Position numbers and translations under genes: made by a program. The notes below the pieces were generated by a model. It saw only the letters and a program-made list of their open reading frames with translations, was not told where the DNA came from and searched no databases. DNA of 64,000 nt. Source: Prevotella sp. oral taxon 299 str. F0039. Its GTDB lineage: Bacteria > Bacteroidota > Bacteroidia > Bacteroidales > Bacteroidaceae. Shown here piece after piece: positions 26,706 through 39,494 of this stretch; within the stretch, counting starts at the first letter, position 1, and every line of letters starts with the position of its first letter. The stretch covers positions 496,001 to 560,000 of the forward strand of contig NC_022124.1 of NCBI RefSeq assembly GCF_000163055.2, in the 5' to 3' direction.

Positions 26706-27648
26706 CAGTTCCTCCATCTTTGCTTGTTACTTGTTTTAATTTTTTCTTTCGGGCTTTACGCACTTTCATCTCGTCGAATCCTTGTCCATAGACACCAATA
26801 ACTGCACTCTGACTTACAAAGGCGTTAGGGTCTATCATCTTGATGAGGAAGAATATGTGTTGACTTTCGTATTTTTTTGCCAAAACGCACAATACTTTTA
26901 CTTCGTTTCCAGTATACCAACCGTGTCCATCTAATATGGTTACACCATGGTAAAGTTCTGTTCCGATAGCTTCCGCAATCTCTTTATACTTACGAGAGAA
27001 TATCAAGAACTGCACAGACTCACGTCTACTGTTCATCACAAAGTCGAGAACAAAACATTCAACAGCCATTGAACTCACACCAAGAACAATTCTCTTCCAA
27101 TCGTTAAACACGAAATAAGAAGTTGAAATGATTGCTATATCGACAATGATGAGCACAGTTCCAAGTGAAAGGTTGTGATATTTGTTTACAACTGCAGCAA
27201 CAATATCAGTTCCACCCGTTGAACCATTGTGAAGAAAAACGATAGATAAGGCGGTTCCTGTTATGCAACAACCAATGATAACCGACATAAATTCTTGACC
27301 AGGACCAAGAATTTGAAACATAGTGCCATCGGGTTGAGTCACCATTCCCTGAGCAACACTAACGAAGAAGCCAAGTACAAAGATTGCATAGATGGTCTTA
27401 GCCATGAACTTAAAGCCCAAGACAAAGAGTGCAACCACAAGAAGCACGGCATTGATGGGCATATATGTATAAGCAATAGGTATCTTTGTTGCGAAGAAAA
27501 TCAAAGCAGAGATACCTGTAACACCACCTGTTACAATTTTATAAGGTAATAAAAATACAGTCCAAGCAAAGGTATAAAGGAGTAAACCTAAAGTAATGAA
27601 AGTATAATCCTTAATCTCTGCGTACACCATTTCTCTGTGTAAATTCAT
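26671..27648 (-). CDS. YitT family (DUF161/DUF2179) membrane protein
   Basis: This encodes 325 residues: five or six membrane helices in the first 200 residues, including [20 protein letters not shown] and the glycine-rich [15 protein letters not shown] block, then a soluble C-terminal DUF2179 domain ([36 protein letters not shown]). A basic tail ([12 protein letters not shown]) follows. The transported substrate is not known for most of the family. Its end overlaps the start of rdgB, and leuS lies 31 bases upstream, so leuS, this gene, rdgB and porZ may form one long transcript. Confidence 0.9.
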   Translation of the reverse strand: MNLHREMVYAEIKDYTFITLGLLLYTFAWTVFLLPYKIVTGGVTGISALIFFATKIPIAYTYMPINAVLLVVALFVLGFKFMAKTIYAIFVLGFFVSVAQGMVTQPDGTMFQILGPGQEFMSVIIGCCITGTALSIVFLHNGSTGGTDIVAAVVNKYHNLSLGTVLIIVDIAIISTSYFVFNDWKRIVLGVSSMAVECFVLDFVMNSRRESVQFLIFSRKYKEIAEAIGTELYHGVTILDGHGWYTGNEVKVLCVLAKKYESQHIFFLIKMIDPNAFVSQSAVIGVYGQGFDEMKVRKARKKKLKQVTSKDGGTDENSVCDQQQS

Positions 27649-27679
27649 AAATAGTATTGTTTTCGTGTTTAAATAGTTA

Positions 27680-30550
27680 TCATCCTTTTAGTACAATGTT
27701 CACAATCTTCTTCGGAACTACAATCACTTTCACTATTGTCTTGCCATCGATGTATTTAATAGTACGCTCGTCTTGCAAAGTGATAGTTTGTATTTCGTCT
27801 GATGAAGCGTTGGCTGCGAAGTTCATTTGGAAACGTGCTTTGCCATTAAATGATATGGTAAGCTGTTGCTCATCTTCAACAAGATAAGCCTCATTTACTT
27901 GTGGCCATACTGCATCGCATACGCTGTTAGAATGTCCGAGTAAGCTCCAAAGCTCTTCACTGATGTGAGGTGCGAATGGATTAAGCAATATAACAACTTG
28001 CTCGAGCAATTCTTTATTGTGGCATTTAAGCTGAGATAGCTCGTTAACGCAAATCATAAAGGCAGAAACAGCAGTGTTAAACGAGAAGTTTTCAATGTCT
28101 GCTGTAATCTTTTTGATGAGCTTGTGCACAGATTTTAATTGTTCTTTTGTTGCGGGTTCGTCGTTAATTGTCAACTGATCGCTTTCTCTATTGTCAAAGA
28201 ATAAGCCCCAGAATTTCTTTAAGAAGCGGTGACATCCATCTATTCCGTTGGTGTCCCATGGTTTACTTTGCTCTAAAGGACCAAGGAACATCTCGTAAAG
28301 TCGCAGTGTGTCGGCACCATATCGTTCTACAATCATGTCGGGATTAACTACGTTGAACATCGATTTTGACATCTTTTCGATTGCCCATCCACAAACATAC
28401 TTATCGTTTTCAAGAACGAATTGTGCATTCTTGAACTCTGGACGCCATGCTTTAAATGCGTTAATATCTAAGACATCGCCCGACACAATGTTCACATCTA
28501 CGTGAATAGGTGTGGTGTCGTATTGGTCTTTTAGATTGAGAGAAACAAATAAAGGAGCTTCTTTATCGCTGTCTTTTACACGGTAAACGAAGTTAGAACG
28601 ACCTTGAATCATTCCTTGATTCACAAGTCTTTCGAATGGTTCTTCGGTCTTTGCCGTTCCTAAGTCAAATAAAAATTTATTCCAGAAACGTGAATAAATA
28701 AGGTGACCAGTGGCATGTTCAGATCCACCAAGATATAAATCTACATTCTTCCAGTAGTTAACCACATCGCCACTAACAAGTTCATTAGTGTTAGCAGGAT
28801 CCATATAGCGAAGATAGTAAGCACTACTTCCTGCAAAACCAGGCATTGTGTTCAATTCAAGAGCAAACACCTGTTGGTTGTCTATTAAGCTCTTGTCTAC
28901 CACTTGGCGGTTCTTTTCGTCCCAAGCCCATAGCTTTGCACGTCCTAAAGGTGGTTCTCCGCTTTCTGTTGGCTCGTATTTGTCGATTGTAGGCAACTCT
29001 AATGGAAGACAATCTACAGGAAGTGTGTAAGGAATACCATTCTTATAATATACAGGGAAAGGCTCTCCCCAATAGCGTTGACGTGAGAATGTAGCGTCAC
29101 GAAGACGATAATTCACCTTAACTCTACCGAGATTATGTTGTGCAATGTATGCTTTTGTGGCCTTAATAGCTTCTTTTACAGTTAAACCATTAAGTACTAA
29201 GCCTTCATTTGCTTTGAATTCAGTTTCTAACTCGGCAACAGGACTATTCATTACAATACCCTCTTTGGCGTCAAAACTTTGCTCGCTAACGTCTGCTCCT
29301 TCAATTAATGGAATGATAGGAAGATCGAAATGTTTAGCAAAAGCGTAGTCTCTGCTGTCGTGAGCGGGTACTGCCATGATTGCACCAGTGCCATATCCTG
29401 CCAAAACATAATCGCTAATCCAAATAGGAACAGCTACCTTTGTGAGTGGATTGATAGCGTATGAACCCGAGAAAACACCACTTACACGGCGATCGGAGAT
29501 TCTTTCACGTTCTGTTCTTTTCTTTGTTTCTGTGATATATGTTTCAACTTCAGCTCTTTGTTCGTCTGTTGTTACGAGATTAACATATTCACTTTCGGGA
29601 GCAAGCACCATGAATGTAACTCCATAAATGGTGTCTGCACGAGTTGTAAATACGGTTATAGGGAGATCGTTTGATTGTAATCTGAATTCTACTTCAGCAC
29701 CTTCTGAACGACCAATCCAGTTTCTTTGGGTTTCTTTTATTGAGTCGGTCCATTGCAAATTGTCAAGACCTTCCAATAAACGTTGTGCATAAGCCGACAC
29801 TCTTAGGCACCATTGTAACATGTTGCGTTGTACTACAGGGTGACCGCCACGTACACTTAATCCATCAACGACCTCATCGTTAGCTAGCACTGTGCCCAAA
29901 GCAGCACACCAGTTTACTTTTGTTTCAGCCTGATAAGCAATGCGATAATGCATTAAGAAACGTTGTTGTTCTTCTTCATTCATCGCTTTCCACTCTTCAG
30001 CAGAAATGCTTTCCTCATTCGAAGTTGCTGCATGAAGGTTGTTTGTGCCGTCTTTTTCTAGTTGCTCAATAAGAGAATTGATAGGCAAAGCCTTGTTTTT
30101 ATCGGTGTCATAGTAGCTTTCGAACATCTTAATAAATGTCCATTGAGTCCAATGATAGTATTTAGGATCGCAAGTTCTAACTTCTCTTTCCCAATCGAAA
30201 GAAAAGCCAATCTTGTCTAACTGGCCACGATACCTCTCTATATTTTGTTGAGTTGTTATCAAAGGATGTTGTCCTGTTTGAATGGCATATTGCTCTGCAG
30301 GGAGTCCATAAGCATCGTATCCCATAGGATTCAACACATTAAAGCCCTGCAAACGTTTGTATCTTGCAAAGATATCTCCTGCAATATAACCTAGCGGATG
30401 GCCCACATGAAGACCTGCACCCGAAGGATATGGAAACATATTGAGTACATAATATTTTTGTTTCTCATTGTTTTCTTGAACACGATACGTATTGTTCTTA
30501 ACCCAATAGTGTTGCCATTTCTTTTCGATTTCTCTAAAATTGTATTCCAT
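27680..30550 (-). CDS. leuS: Leucyl-tRNA synthetase
   Basis: This encodes 956 residues, a class I synthetase. The HIGH-equivalent motif HVGH is in [15 protein letters not shown] near residue 45. The editing (CP1) domain, with [20 protein letters not shown], spans about 240-440. The KMSKS motif appears in full within [13 protein letters not shown]. The anticodon-binding domain and a short C-terminal domain complete it. It charges tRNA-Leu; a tRNA-Leu(TAA) gene is present at 62215. A strong Bacteroidetes promoter lies 74 bases upstream (30624-30655). Confidence 0.97.
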   Translation of the reverse strand: MEYNFREIEKKWQHYWVKNNTYRVQENNEKQKYYVLNMFPYPSGAGLHVGHPLGYIAGDIFARYKRLQGFNVLNPMGYDAYGLPAEQYAIQTGQHPLITTQQNIERYRGQLDKIGFSFDWEREVRTCDPKYYHWTQWTFIKMFESYYDTDKNKALPINSLIEQLEKDGTNNLHAATSNEESISAEEWKAMNEEEQQRFLMHYRIAYQAETKVNWCAALGTVLANDEVVDGLSVRGGHPVVQRNMLQWCLRVSAYAQRLLEGLDNLQWTDSIKETQRNWIGRSEGAEVEFRLQSNDLPITVFTTRADTIYGVTFMVLAPESEYVNLVTTDEQRAEVETYITETKKRTERERISDRRVSGVFSGSYAINPLTKVAVPIWISDYVLAGYGTGAIMAVPAHDSRDYAFAKHFDLPIIPLIEGADVSEQSFDAKEGIVMNSPVAELETEFKANEGLVLNGLTVKEAIKATKAYIAQHNLGRVKVNYRLRDATFSRQRYWGEPFPVYYKNGIPYTLPVDCLPLELPTIDKYEPTESGEPPLGRAKLWAWDEKNRQVVDKSLIDNQQVFALELNTMPGFAGSSAYYLRYMDPANTNELVSGDVVNYWKNVDLYLGGSEHATGHLIYSRFWNKFLFDLGTAKTEEPFERLVNQGMIQGRSNFVYRVKDSDKEAPLFVSLNLKDQYDTTPIHVDVNIVSGDVLDINAFKAWRPEFKNAQFVLENDKYVCGWAIEKMSKSMFNVVNPDMIVERYGADTLRLYEMFLGPLEQSKPWDTNGIDGCHRFLKKFWGLFFDNRESDQLTINDEPATKEQLKSVHKLIKKITADIENFSFNTAVSAFMICVNELSQLKCHNKELLEQVVILLNPFAPHISEELWSLLGHSNSVCDAVWPQVNEAYLVEDEQQLTISFNGKARFQMNFAANASSDEIQTITLQDERTIKYIDGKTIVKVIVVPKKIVNIVLKG

Positions 30551-30623
30551 CTTTTTCCTTTTGTGCAGTGATTGTTATGAAAGTTAACGAAAATCGTTAT
30601 CGATTGTATAATATATTAATGTA

Positions 30624-30655
30624 CAAAGTTAGTATAAAAGTAATAAATGAACAAA
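30624..30655 (-). promoter_or_regulatory. leuS promoter (Bacteroidetes -33/-7 type)
   Basis: Read on the minus strand: TTTG at 30655-30652, a 20-base spacer, then TAACTTTG at 30631-30624. This fits the TTTG-N19-21-TAnnTTTG consensus precisely and leaves a leader of about 70 bases before the leuS start. Confidence 0.7.
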
Positions 30656-31015
30656 TTTATTATAGGGCTTTTAAAGCCTCTTATTTGCTTTTTTATCTAT
30701 AAAATATAGATAGCATGGATACTAAAGAATACGTATTATGAAGCAAAAGGTGATAAATCATAAGTAAACCTATGCCTTTTTTCTTTAAACATGTCAGTTT
30801 TTTTATGGAAATCTTCGATGAAATGGAACTTTTATTCACAGATGTATGTTCCGAATACCTCCCAATATCTCAAAAAGAACTATTGTAAATATAATATAAA
30901 AGGAGAGGCTTGTGGAGTATAAGAAAATAGTTAACAGACTATGGACTTTATTTTTGTAATCAATTGTTTTCCTTTTGTTTACAAAATAGGATGAGTCTTT
31001 AAAATAAGAAAATGA

Positions 31016-34348
<3,333 letters not shown>

Positions 34349-34400
34349 AATAGAAAGTTAGTTTAAAGTATATCAAGAAAGGTGTAACAGCCTCTCTATT

Positions 34401-34438
34401 GAGCTTCTACCTCTAGTCATGAAGGTAGAAGCTCTTTT
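34401..34438 (+). terminator. Terminator after the beta-galactosidase gene
   Basis: A perfect 12-bp stem, GAGCTTCTACCT (34401-34412) with AGGTAGAAGCTC (34423-34434), is followed by four T residues. Confidence 0.8.
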
Positions 34439-34526
34439 CGTTTTATCTTCTAATAGTTGTTACATCACATTTATAATCTATTGTCCATTTAAAATAAATA
34501 AGATAACCAGAATAAATAAAGATAAA

Positions 34527-35810
34527 GGTAGTGTACTAAAAAGTGTGTAAGTCCATATTTTTCTTATCTTTGTATAGCTAAAAAAATAATAATAAAAAAT
34601 AGAACTTACACATTCACAAATTCCGGAAATTATTTCTGATTACACAAGCAGTAGTGAAGGTTTTGTTACTCTTCAGTCTTTAATTATGAATTCTTTAATG
34701 AATCATGAACGTAAATTATTCGTTAAAGAACATGAAGGTGAGCAATGTAATGACTTTCGTTCTCGTCGTTGGTATAGTCATAGATTTGAGTTTTCTCTTC
34801 GTATTCCTCGTAGTCGCAGTGGAAATTTCTATCCTGTTCTTTTAGGCTTAATCCGTAGTGAAAGTGAAGAACGTGCAAAGTTGTTCAATCTTCTTTGCAC
34901 CAAAGGTCTTACTACTGAACAAATAGGTGAAATATCTGATGCAATTTATGGACGCACTTATAGTAAACAACAAGTCTCTTATTTGAGTACCAATTGCCGT
35001 AAAGATGTTGAACAATGGCTCAATCGCAGACTTTCTTCTCATTATTTAGCCATTTATATTGATGCTACTTTCATTACTATTCGCAGAGACAAACAAGTAT
35101 CCAAAGAGGCTTATTATACCCTTTTAGGGGTTTTAGAAGATGGAAGTAGAGAGGTGTTAAGTGTTGTAAATCACCCTACTGAAGGGGCGATATGCTGGAA
35201 AGAAGAGCTTGAAGAGTTGAAAGAACGAGGAGTAACTCAAATAGATTTAGTGGTATCGGATGCACTTCAAGGAATAGAGAACGCTGTCTGTGCAGCTTTT
35301 CCTCAAACTTCACATCAGTTTTGCGTTGCTCATGTGAAGCTACAAATACTAAATTGTGCCTTTTATAAAGACAAATCATAGATGGAAGAAGAACTCAAAG
35401 AGCTATTTACTTTGAAAAACAAAGAGATGAAATCTTTGTTAGGATATCAACAATTTATTACTTTTGTAGTCAGATGGGAAAAGAAATATCCTGTATTAAA
35501 GAAGTATAAAGCAGAAAGAAACATAGCTTACTTTACTTATATGGACTTTCCTATACAAGTACAAAGGTGCATATATACGACAACTGGATTGAAAGACTCA
35601 ATAGAAAATATAAGAGAACAATAAAAATGAGGACGTCAATGCCAACAAGTAAGTCAGTGCTTTTCCTACTTGCAAGTGTTGCAATGCAAGAAACAAAAAC
35701 AACATATGTAAGAAAAATTCATCAATGGAAATCCTGGAAAAACAACAAAGAAATATAAATAATAAACGAAGAAAAGAAATTTAAGATTACACACTTTCTA
35801 GGACAGTACC
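34527..35810 (+). mobile_element. IS256-family insertion sequence, decayed
   Basis: This is about 1284 bp. The left end reads GGTAGTGTACTAAAAAGTG, then TGTAA; the right end, complemented, reads TGTCCTAGAAAGTGTGTAA, so the ends match at 17 of 19 positions. An internal -7-like TATCTTTG precedes the transposase. No target-site duplication is evident: the right flank abuts foreign coding DNA, consistent with later rearrangement. A second copy of its left 225 bp lies at 37793 in the same orientation. Confidence 0.85.
34599..35758 (+). pseudogene. IS256-family (mutator-type) transposase pseudogene
   Basis: The DDE catalytic context is recognisable (YIDATFITIRR, then VVSDALQGIENAV, then FPQTSHQFCVAHVK), typical of mutator-type transposases. 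Three lesions are visible. The start codon at 34599 is ATA, whereas the partial copy at 37865 has ATG in the same context. An in-frame TAG interrupts the gene at 35379-35381 (KDKS, stop, MEEELK). A one-base deletion near 35578-35585 shifts the frame, so the end (NWIERLNRKYKRTIK expected) continues in another frame to 35758. It is very unlikely to make active transposase. Confidence 0.85.
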
Positions 35811-35930
35811 CCCTACCTTCGCTTCAAACTCGGTGAGTTTATCAGTTTCGGTGAGAGGCGGACGAATATCTACGGCAAGATGAAGCCACGCGAGGTTATC
35901 TCGATGGAAAGTGCTTTGGAATTGTTATAA
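35811..35930 (+). pseudogene. 3' end of an unidentified gene cut off by the IS element
   Basis: An open frame runs from the IS edge to TAA at 35928-35930, reading LRFKLGEFISFGERRTNIYG, then KMKPREVISMESALELL. The codons are GC-rich, unlike the AT-rich genes on both sides but like the mobile element at the start of the window. It has no start of its own. I do not recognise the family. It implies that the segment to the right was brought in from elsewhere, with the IS as its left boundary. Confidence 0.45.
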
Positions 35931-35947
35931 TTAAATAAGCTATTAAA

Positions 35948-37624
35948 ATGAATAATTATAGCCAAATTTTTCAACAAGAGATAAAATGTGCGTATTTATA
36001 TTACAATTCATTGGGAATGAATGTAATGAAAATTTTTAGGAGTGAGGTTGGAGAATATTCGTTTAACCCATCGTCCATTAATTATCAAAAGCAGCAAACA
36101 GCAGCCTCTTTGATAAATAGTCAAATGGACTATTGTAGTGGAATTGCACTTATAACAGGTTGGAATAAATATCATGCAATTACTGTGCATGATATTCATG
36201 ACCTTGACTCTTCATATTTTTCGTGGCGTAATGAATTAAAGGACATTAATGGGTACATTGTTCAGTTTCTCAAAGAACTTAGGCTTCCTGTTGATTATCC
36301 TTGGGTAATCATAAATAAAAATGGGACAGGCTTTTCTATAATTTTCACATCGGAAGCAATATTAACTGATATTCACAACATGATATTCACACCAAGGGTC
36401 GTAGATGTTGTTGATGGCGAAAAAATTAAACATTTCCAAAAACTTGAATTGGAATGGGATGGTCATATTCTCATGCCTCCAACGGAGATTAATGATGAAA
36501 TGTATTATTTTAGGGATAACATCTATCCCGAATCATCACCTCTAAATGTGAATTTATCATATATAGACTTGTTGATTACAGATTTTATTGATAACTACTC
36601 ATTCAATCAATATAAAAATGGTACACGAGTTTATAAATTGTATGAGAAGAGCACTAAGTTTTTTACATACAAGGATTATTGTAATCATAACTTCTATGAT
36701 AATCTTGAATGGATAAAACAATGTAATACAAGAGACTCTCTTGATGCTTTAGGTGTAGCATATGCCTTAGGTAGAGGAGTTGAAGTAGACAAAGCTAAAG
36801 CAGTAAAATATTTTAAGTCTGCAGACTACTCCGTCTCTTATTTTAACCTTGCCAGTTTGATAGCTGGTGGAGTAATTGAGGGTACTCTTCAAGATGTAAG
36901 GTATTACCTTGACAAAATCAGAGATGATATAGATTTTGTTGAAACATGGACAGAAGATGAGGATGGCAATAGTTTTCCTGAAAGTAGCCATTGTGAACTG
37001 ATTTATGACAATGCTGAAAAATATTGCTTTCGGGAGCAACTATATCTATTTTTCGACACGGAAACCACAGGCATCCCGAATGACTATAATGCTCCAAGCG
37101 AGGACACAAACAATTGGCCAAGATTAGTTCAAATAGCATGGTTGATTACTCGTGAAAATGGAGACATATATAAAGAGCTTCAATCAAGAATAATTTCTCC
37201 AGAAGGTTTTAGGATACCGCAGTCCTCAATTAACATACACGGAATAACTCAGGAAAAAGCAGTAGAAGATGGCGAAGATTTATGTGATGTTCTAAATGAT
37301 TTTGTAAATGACGTTGACTATAATGATGTCATTTTAGTTGGGCATAACATCTATTTCGACATTCATGTCGTTACAGCTGAGCTAATAAGAAATGACATGA
37401 TAGATGAGAAAGAAACCTTGGAGAAGATAAATAAAATCTGTACGATGAAGAAGTCTACTGATTTTTGTAAGATTTCGGGCTTGTACGGCTACAAATATCC
37501 AAAACTTCAACAATTGTATTATAAACTTTTTGGAGAAAACTTTGATAATGCACATGATGCTGGCTCTGATATAGAGGCTACCAGAAAATGTTTCTTTGAA
37601 TTAAAGCGAAGAGGTATTCTATAA
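35948..37624 (+). CDS. PrimPol-like / Sel1-like / DEDDh exonuclease fusion protein
   Basis: This encodes 558 residues with no signal peptide. The C-terminal third (about 365-556) is a complete DnaQ-like 3'-5' exonuclease: Asp370 and Glu372 (FFDTETTG), Asp471 (GHNIYFD), His536 and Asp541 (HDAGSD), the DEDDh set. The middle (about 264-310) resembles a Sel1-like helical repeat (LGVAYALGRGVEVDKAKAVK). The first 200 residues follow the outline of a Prim-Pol (PF09250-like) domain: GIALITG, an acidic HDIHD, GTGFSIIF and LELEWDGHILMPPTE. The Prim-Pol call is by pattern only, and its catalytic acids are uncertain. The gene is AT-rich and lies between IS256 sequences, followed by its own terminator. 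A role in genome defence or element replication is possible but unproven. Confidence 0.75.
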   Translation: MNNYSQIFQQEIKCAYLYYNSLGMNVMKIFRSEVGEYSFNPSSINYQKQQTAASLINSQMDYCSGIALITGWNKYHAITVHDIHDLDSSYFSWRNELKDINGYIVQFLKELRLPVDYPWVIINKNGTGFSIIFTSEAILTDIHNMIFTPRVVDVVDGEKIKHFQKLELEWDGHILMPPTEINDEMYYFRDNIYPESSPLNVNLSYIDLLITDFIDNYSFNQYKNGTRVYKLYEKSTKFFTYKDYCNHNFYDNLEWIKQCNTRDSLDALGVAYALGRGVEVDKAKAVKYFKSADYSVSYFNLASLIAGGVIEGTLQDVRYYLDKIRDDIDFVETWTEDEDGNSFPESSHCELIYDNAEKYCFREQLYLFFDTETTGIPNDYNAPSEDTNNWPRLVQIAWLITRENGDIYKELQSRIISPEGFRIPQSSINIHGITQEKAVEDGEDLCDVLNDFVNDVDYNDVILVGHNIYFDIHVVTAELIRNDMIDEKETLEKINKICTMKKSTDFCKISGLYGYKYPKLQQLYYKLFGENFDNAHDAGSDIEATRKCFFELKRRGIL

Positions 37625-37647
37625 ACAATAATCTCATAATACTTACA

Positions 37648-37698
37648 AGCAAGTCTTGGATCCGCCATTAGGCGACACCAAGACTTGCTTTCTTTTTT
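37648..37698 (+). terminator. Terminator of the exonuclease-fusion gene
   Basis: A perfect 12-bp stem, AGCAAGTCTTGG (37648-37659) with CCAAGACTTGCT (37678-37689), has a smaller CGCC/GGCG stem in its loop and is followed by TTCTTTTTT. A separate 8-bp hairpin, GGCGGACA/TGTCCGCC, follows at 37719-37737. Confidence 0.8.
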
Positions 37699-37792
37699 AT
37701 AGGTAGTCGCTTTGCTTTGGCGGACACTTTGTCCGCCCACTGGTAGGCTACCGCCCATTGTTGATATGCCCAAGGGAGGAGAGAGTGAGATA

Positions 37793-38017
37793 GGTAGTGT
37801 ACTAAAAAAGTGTGTAAGTCCATATTTTTCTTATCTTTGTATAAGCAAAAAAAATAATAAAAAAATGGAACTTACACATTCACAAATTTCGGAAATTATT
37901 TCTGATTACACAAGCAGTAGTGAAGGTTTTGTTACTCTTCAGTCTTTAATTATGAATTCTTTAATGAATCATGAACGTAAATTATTCGTTAAAGAACATG
38001 AAGGTGAGCAATGTAAT
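37793..38017 (+). mobile_element. Left-end fragment of the same IS256-family element
   Basis: The 225 bases match the left end of the IS at 34527 with a few differences. It includes the terminal repeat, the TATCTTTG promoter word and the first 50 or so codons of transposase with an intact ATG at 37865. Identity stops at GCAATGTAAT; the reading frame then ends two codons later. It has the same orientation as the fuller copy, so the two form direct repeats around the exonuclease-fusion gene. Confidence 0.85.
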
Positions 38018-38253
38018 TTCAAATAAATTGAACATCGAATGTTCTCTATTTCTAAATAAAGTCGTTTTCTATATCCTATAGAAGGCGATTTTACTTTTTG
38101 GGAGTAGACTAACAAATATAGCTTTAAAGTTCGTCCATTTCTCTGCAATTATGGTGCCTCTTCGTTGAATAAGTGTGTATATCTCGTTCTAAAGCTCAGA
38201 TTAGGATAGGCCAACTCATCACCAATGTTTGTTGTATGCCATGCCCCCTCCTT

Positions 38254-38343
38254 CAAAAAGCATTGCTTTTGCAGTGTAATAACAATCCTTTTGCATGCTA
38301 AAAGCATTGATTTTAAGCTGTAAACACATTGTTTTTAGGAGTG
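38254..38343. repeat. Degenerate 22-bp tandem repeats, cluster B
   Basis: Four consecutive units start at 38254, 38277, 38299 and 38321, spaced 23, 22 and 22 bases. The first contains the full AAAAGCATTGCTTTTGCA; later units keep the AAA..CA.T..TTTT framework. Confidence 0.75.
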
Positions 38344-38435
38344 TTGAATGAACGATTGTAAATGCAACATGTAAAAGTTTTATGGTGAGATGGAAATTTT
38401 TTAGCAAAAAGAGCTTAGTAGTTGTCACTTTTTTA

Positions 38436-38443
38436 TACCTTTG
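38436..38443 (+). promoter_or_regulatory. -7 box of the WYL regulator gene
   Basis: TACCTTTG, 18 bases before ATG at 38462. It overlaps the only upstream alternative start (TTG at 38441), which supports the ATG at 38462. Confidence 0.5.
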
Positions 38444-38461
38444 TTTTATACAAACAAGCCT

Positions 38462-39361
38462 ATGAACAAGTACGGAAATGAACTAGAACTGATACTACTT
38501 CTAACCGATAACCATGAGCACGACACACAAGAGCTAGCCAACAGTTTAGGAGTTACGCAACGGAATATCTACTATTATTTCGAAAACTTAAAAAAGTATG
38601 GGTTTAAAATCATTAAGAATAGAACTAAATATCGCTTAGATCGAAGGAATCAATTCTTTCGAAAGCTAAACGATAGTATTGCTCTGAACGATTCCGAAGC
38701 TATGTTTCTTTATCAAATGTTGATGGGACAAGATGATAAAAATAACATGGTGCAGTCTATAAAAGTTAAGTTCGAACGATTTTATAACCTTGAGTTATCA
38801 ACCAAACCAGCACATCTAAAAAGGCGAAGACGCAACATTCAGAAGCTGAGAGAAGCGATGGAATCGCATAAAATGGTGCGTTTACGAAGTTATTCATCAC
38901 CTCATAGTAAAACAAAAACCGACCGCATTGTTGAGCCTTTCTTGTTTCTTAATAACGAAAATGAGGTGCGTTGCTTTGAATTAAAAACACATGTCAATAA
39001 AACATTCAAAGTGTCTAGAGCTCACGATGTAGAGATTTTAGATGTAGATTGGATGCACGAACACGAGCATAAGGAACTTTTTACCGATATATTTATGTTC
39101 TCGGGCGAAGAAAAACAATCTATATGTCTCGAACTTGGTCAGCTTTCACACAATCTTTTAATTGAAGAATATCCCCTTTCAGAAACCTATTTAGAGGAAA
39201 TAGGTGACGAACGTTGGTTGTTAAAGACCGAAGTGGTGAGCTTAGTGCCTGTTGTTCGCTTCGTATTAGGGCTCTTCCAAGACATTAAAATTATAGAGAA
39301 TGTAGAATTAAAGAATCTTGTTGAGGCGCAAATAGCGCAGATGCACAAGATGATTGTTTAG
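38462..39361 (+). CDS. HTH and WYL-domain transcriptional regulator
   Basis: This encodes 299 residues from ATG at 38462. The N-terminal helix-turn-helix (DTQELANSLGVTQRNIYYYF, with a wing following) binds DNA. The middle and C-terminal part is a WYL domain, with LRSYSSPHS, VEPFLFLNNENEVRCFELKT and a closing RFVLGLFQDIKIIEN segment typical of the WCX extension. WYL proteins sense ligands such as nucleic acids or nucleotides and often regulate DNA-damage or defence genes. Here it is alone on its strand, next to an IS-bracketed insertion that contains a nuclease; I see no direct evidence that they are linked. Confidence 0.88.
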   Translation: MNKYGNELELILLLTDNHEHDTQELANSLGVTQRNIYYYFENLKKYGFKIIKNRTKYRLDRRNQFFRKLNDSIALNDSEAMFLYQMLMGQDDKNNMVQSIKVKFERFYNLELSTKPAHLKRRRRNIQKLREAMESHKMVRLRSYSSPHSKTKTDRIVEPFLFLNNENEVRCFELKTHVNKTFKVSRAHDVEILDVDWMHEHEHKELFTDIFMFSGEEKQSICLELGQLSHNLLIEEYPLSETYLEEIGDERWLLKTEVVSLVPVVRFVLGLFQDIKIIENVELKNLVEAQIAQMHKMIV

Positions 39362-39377
39362 CGAATTGCAAATAAGA

Positions 39378-39450
39378 AAAACAGCGATTTAATCGGTAAT
39401 TTATCTCTTTCGAGAAGTAAACCCACGTCGATTAAATCGCTGTTTTTTTT
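39378..39450. terminator. Bidirectional terminator between the WYL and S46 peptidase genes
   Basis: An 18-bp perfect stem (39378-39395 with 39429-39446) built on AACAGCGATTTAATCG. T-runs follow on the plus strand, and the A-run on the left serves the minus strand. It separates two convergent genes. Confidence 0.85.
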
Positions 39451-39494
39451 GTGTTATGTTCATAGGGCAAGTGTTTTTGCCCTATGAAGCATAT

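Larger units (their letters stand above)
38018..38461. other. Intergenic region before the WYL regulator gene
   Basis: It contains a hairpin of about 15 bp with G-U pairs (38058-38072 with 38078-38092), which may be an old terminator, and repeat cluster B at 38254-38343. A small palindrome GAACATCGAATGTTC lies at about 38028-38042. No gene is supported. Confidence 0.5.

Noticed and set aside
37712-38026. 104-codon frame running into the IS256 left-end fragment
   Set aside because: Its upstream part crosses a GC-rich hairpin and the IS terminal repeat; only the transposase N-terminus from 37865 is meaningful.
38058-38092. Hairpin after the IS256 fragment considered as a riboswitch-like element
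   Set aside because: Single stem with a T-rich tail is better explained as an old terminator; no conserved multi-stem structure and no adjacent metabolic gene.
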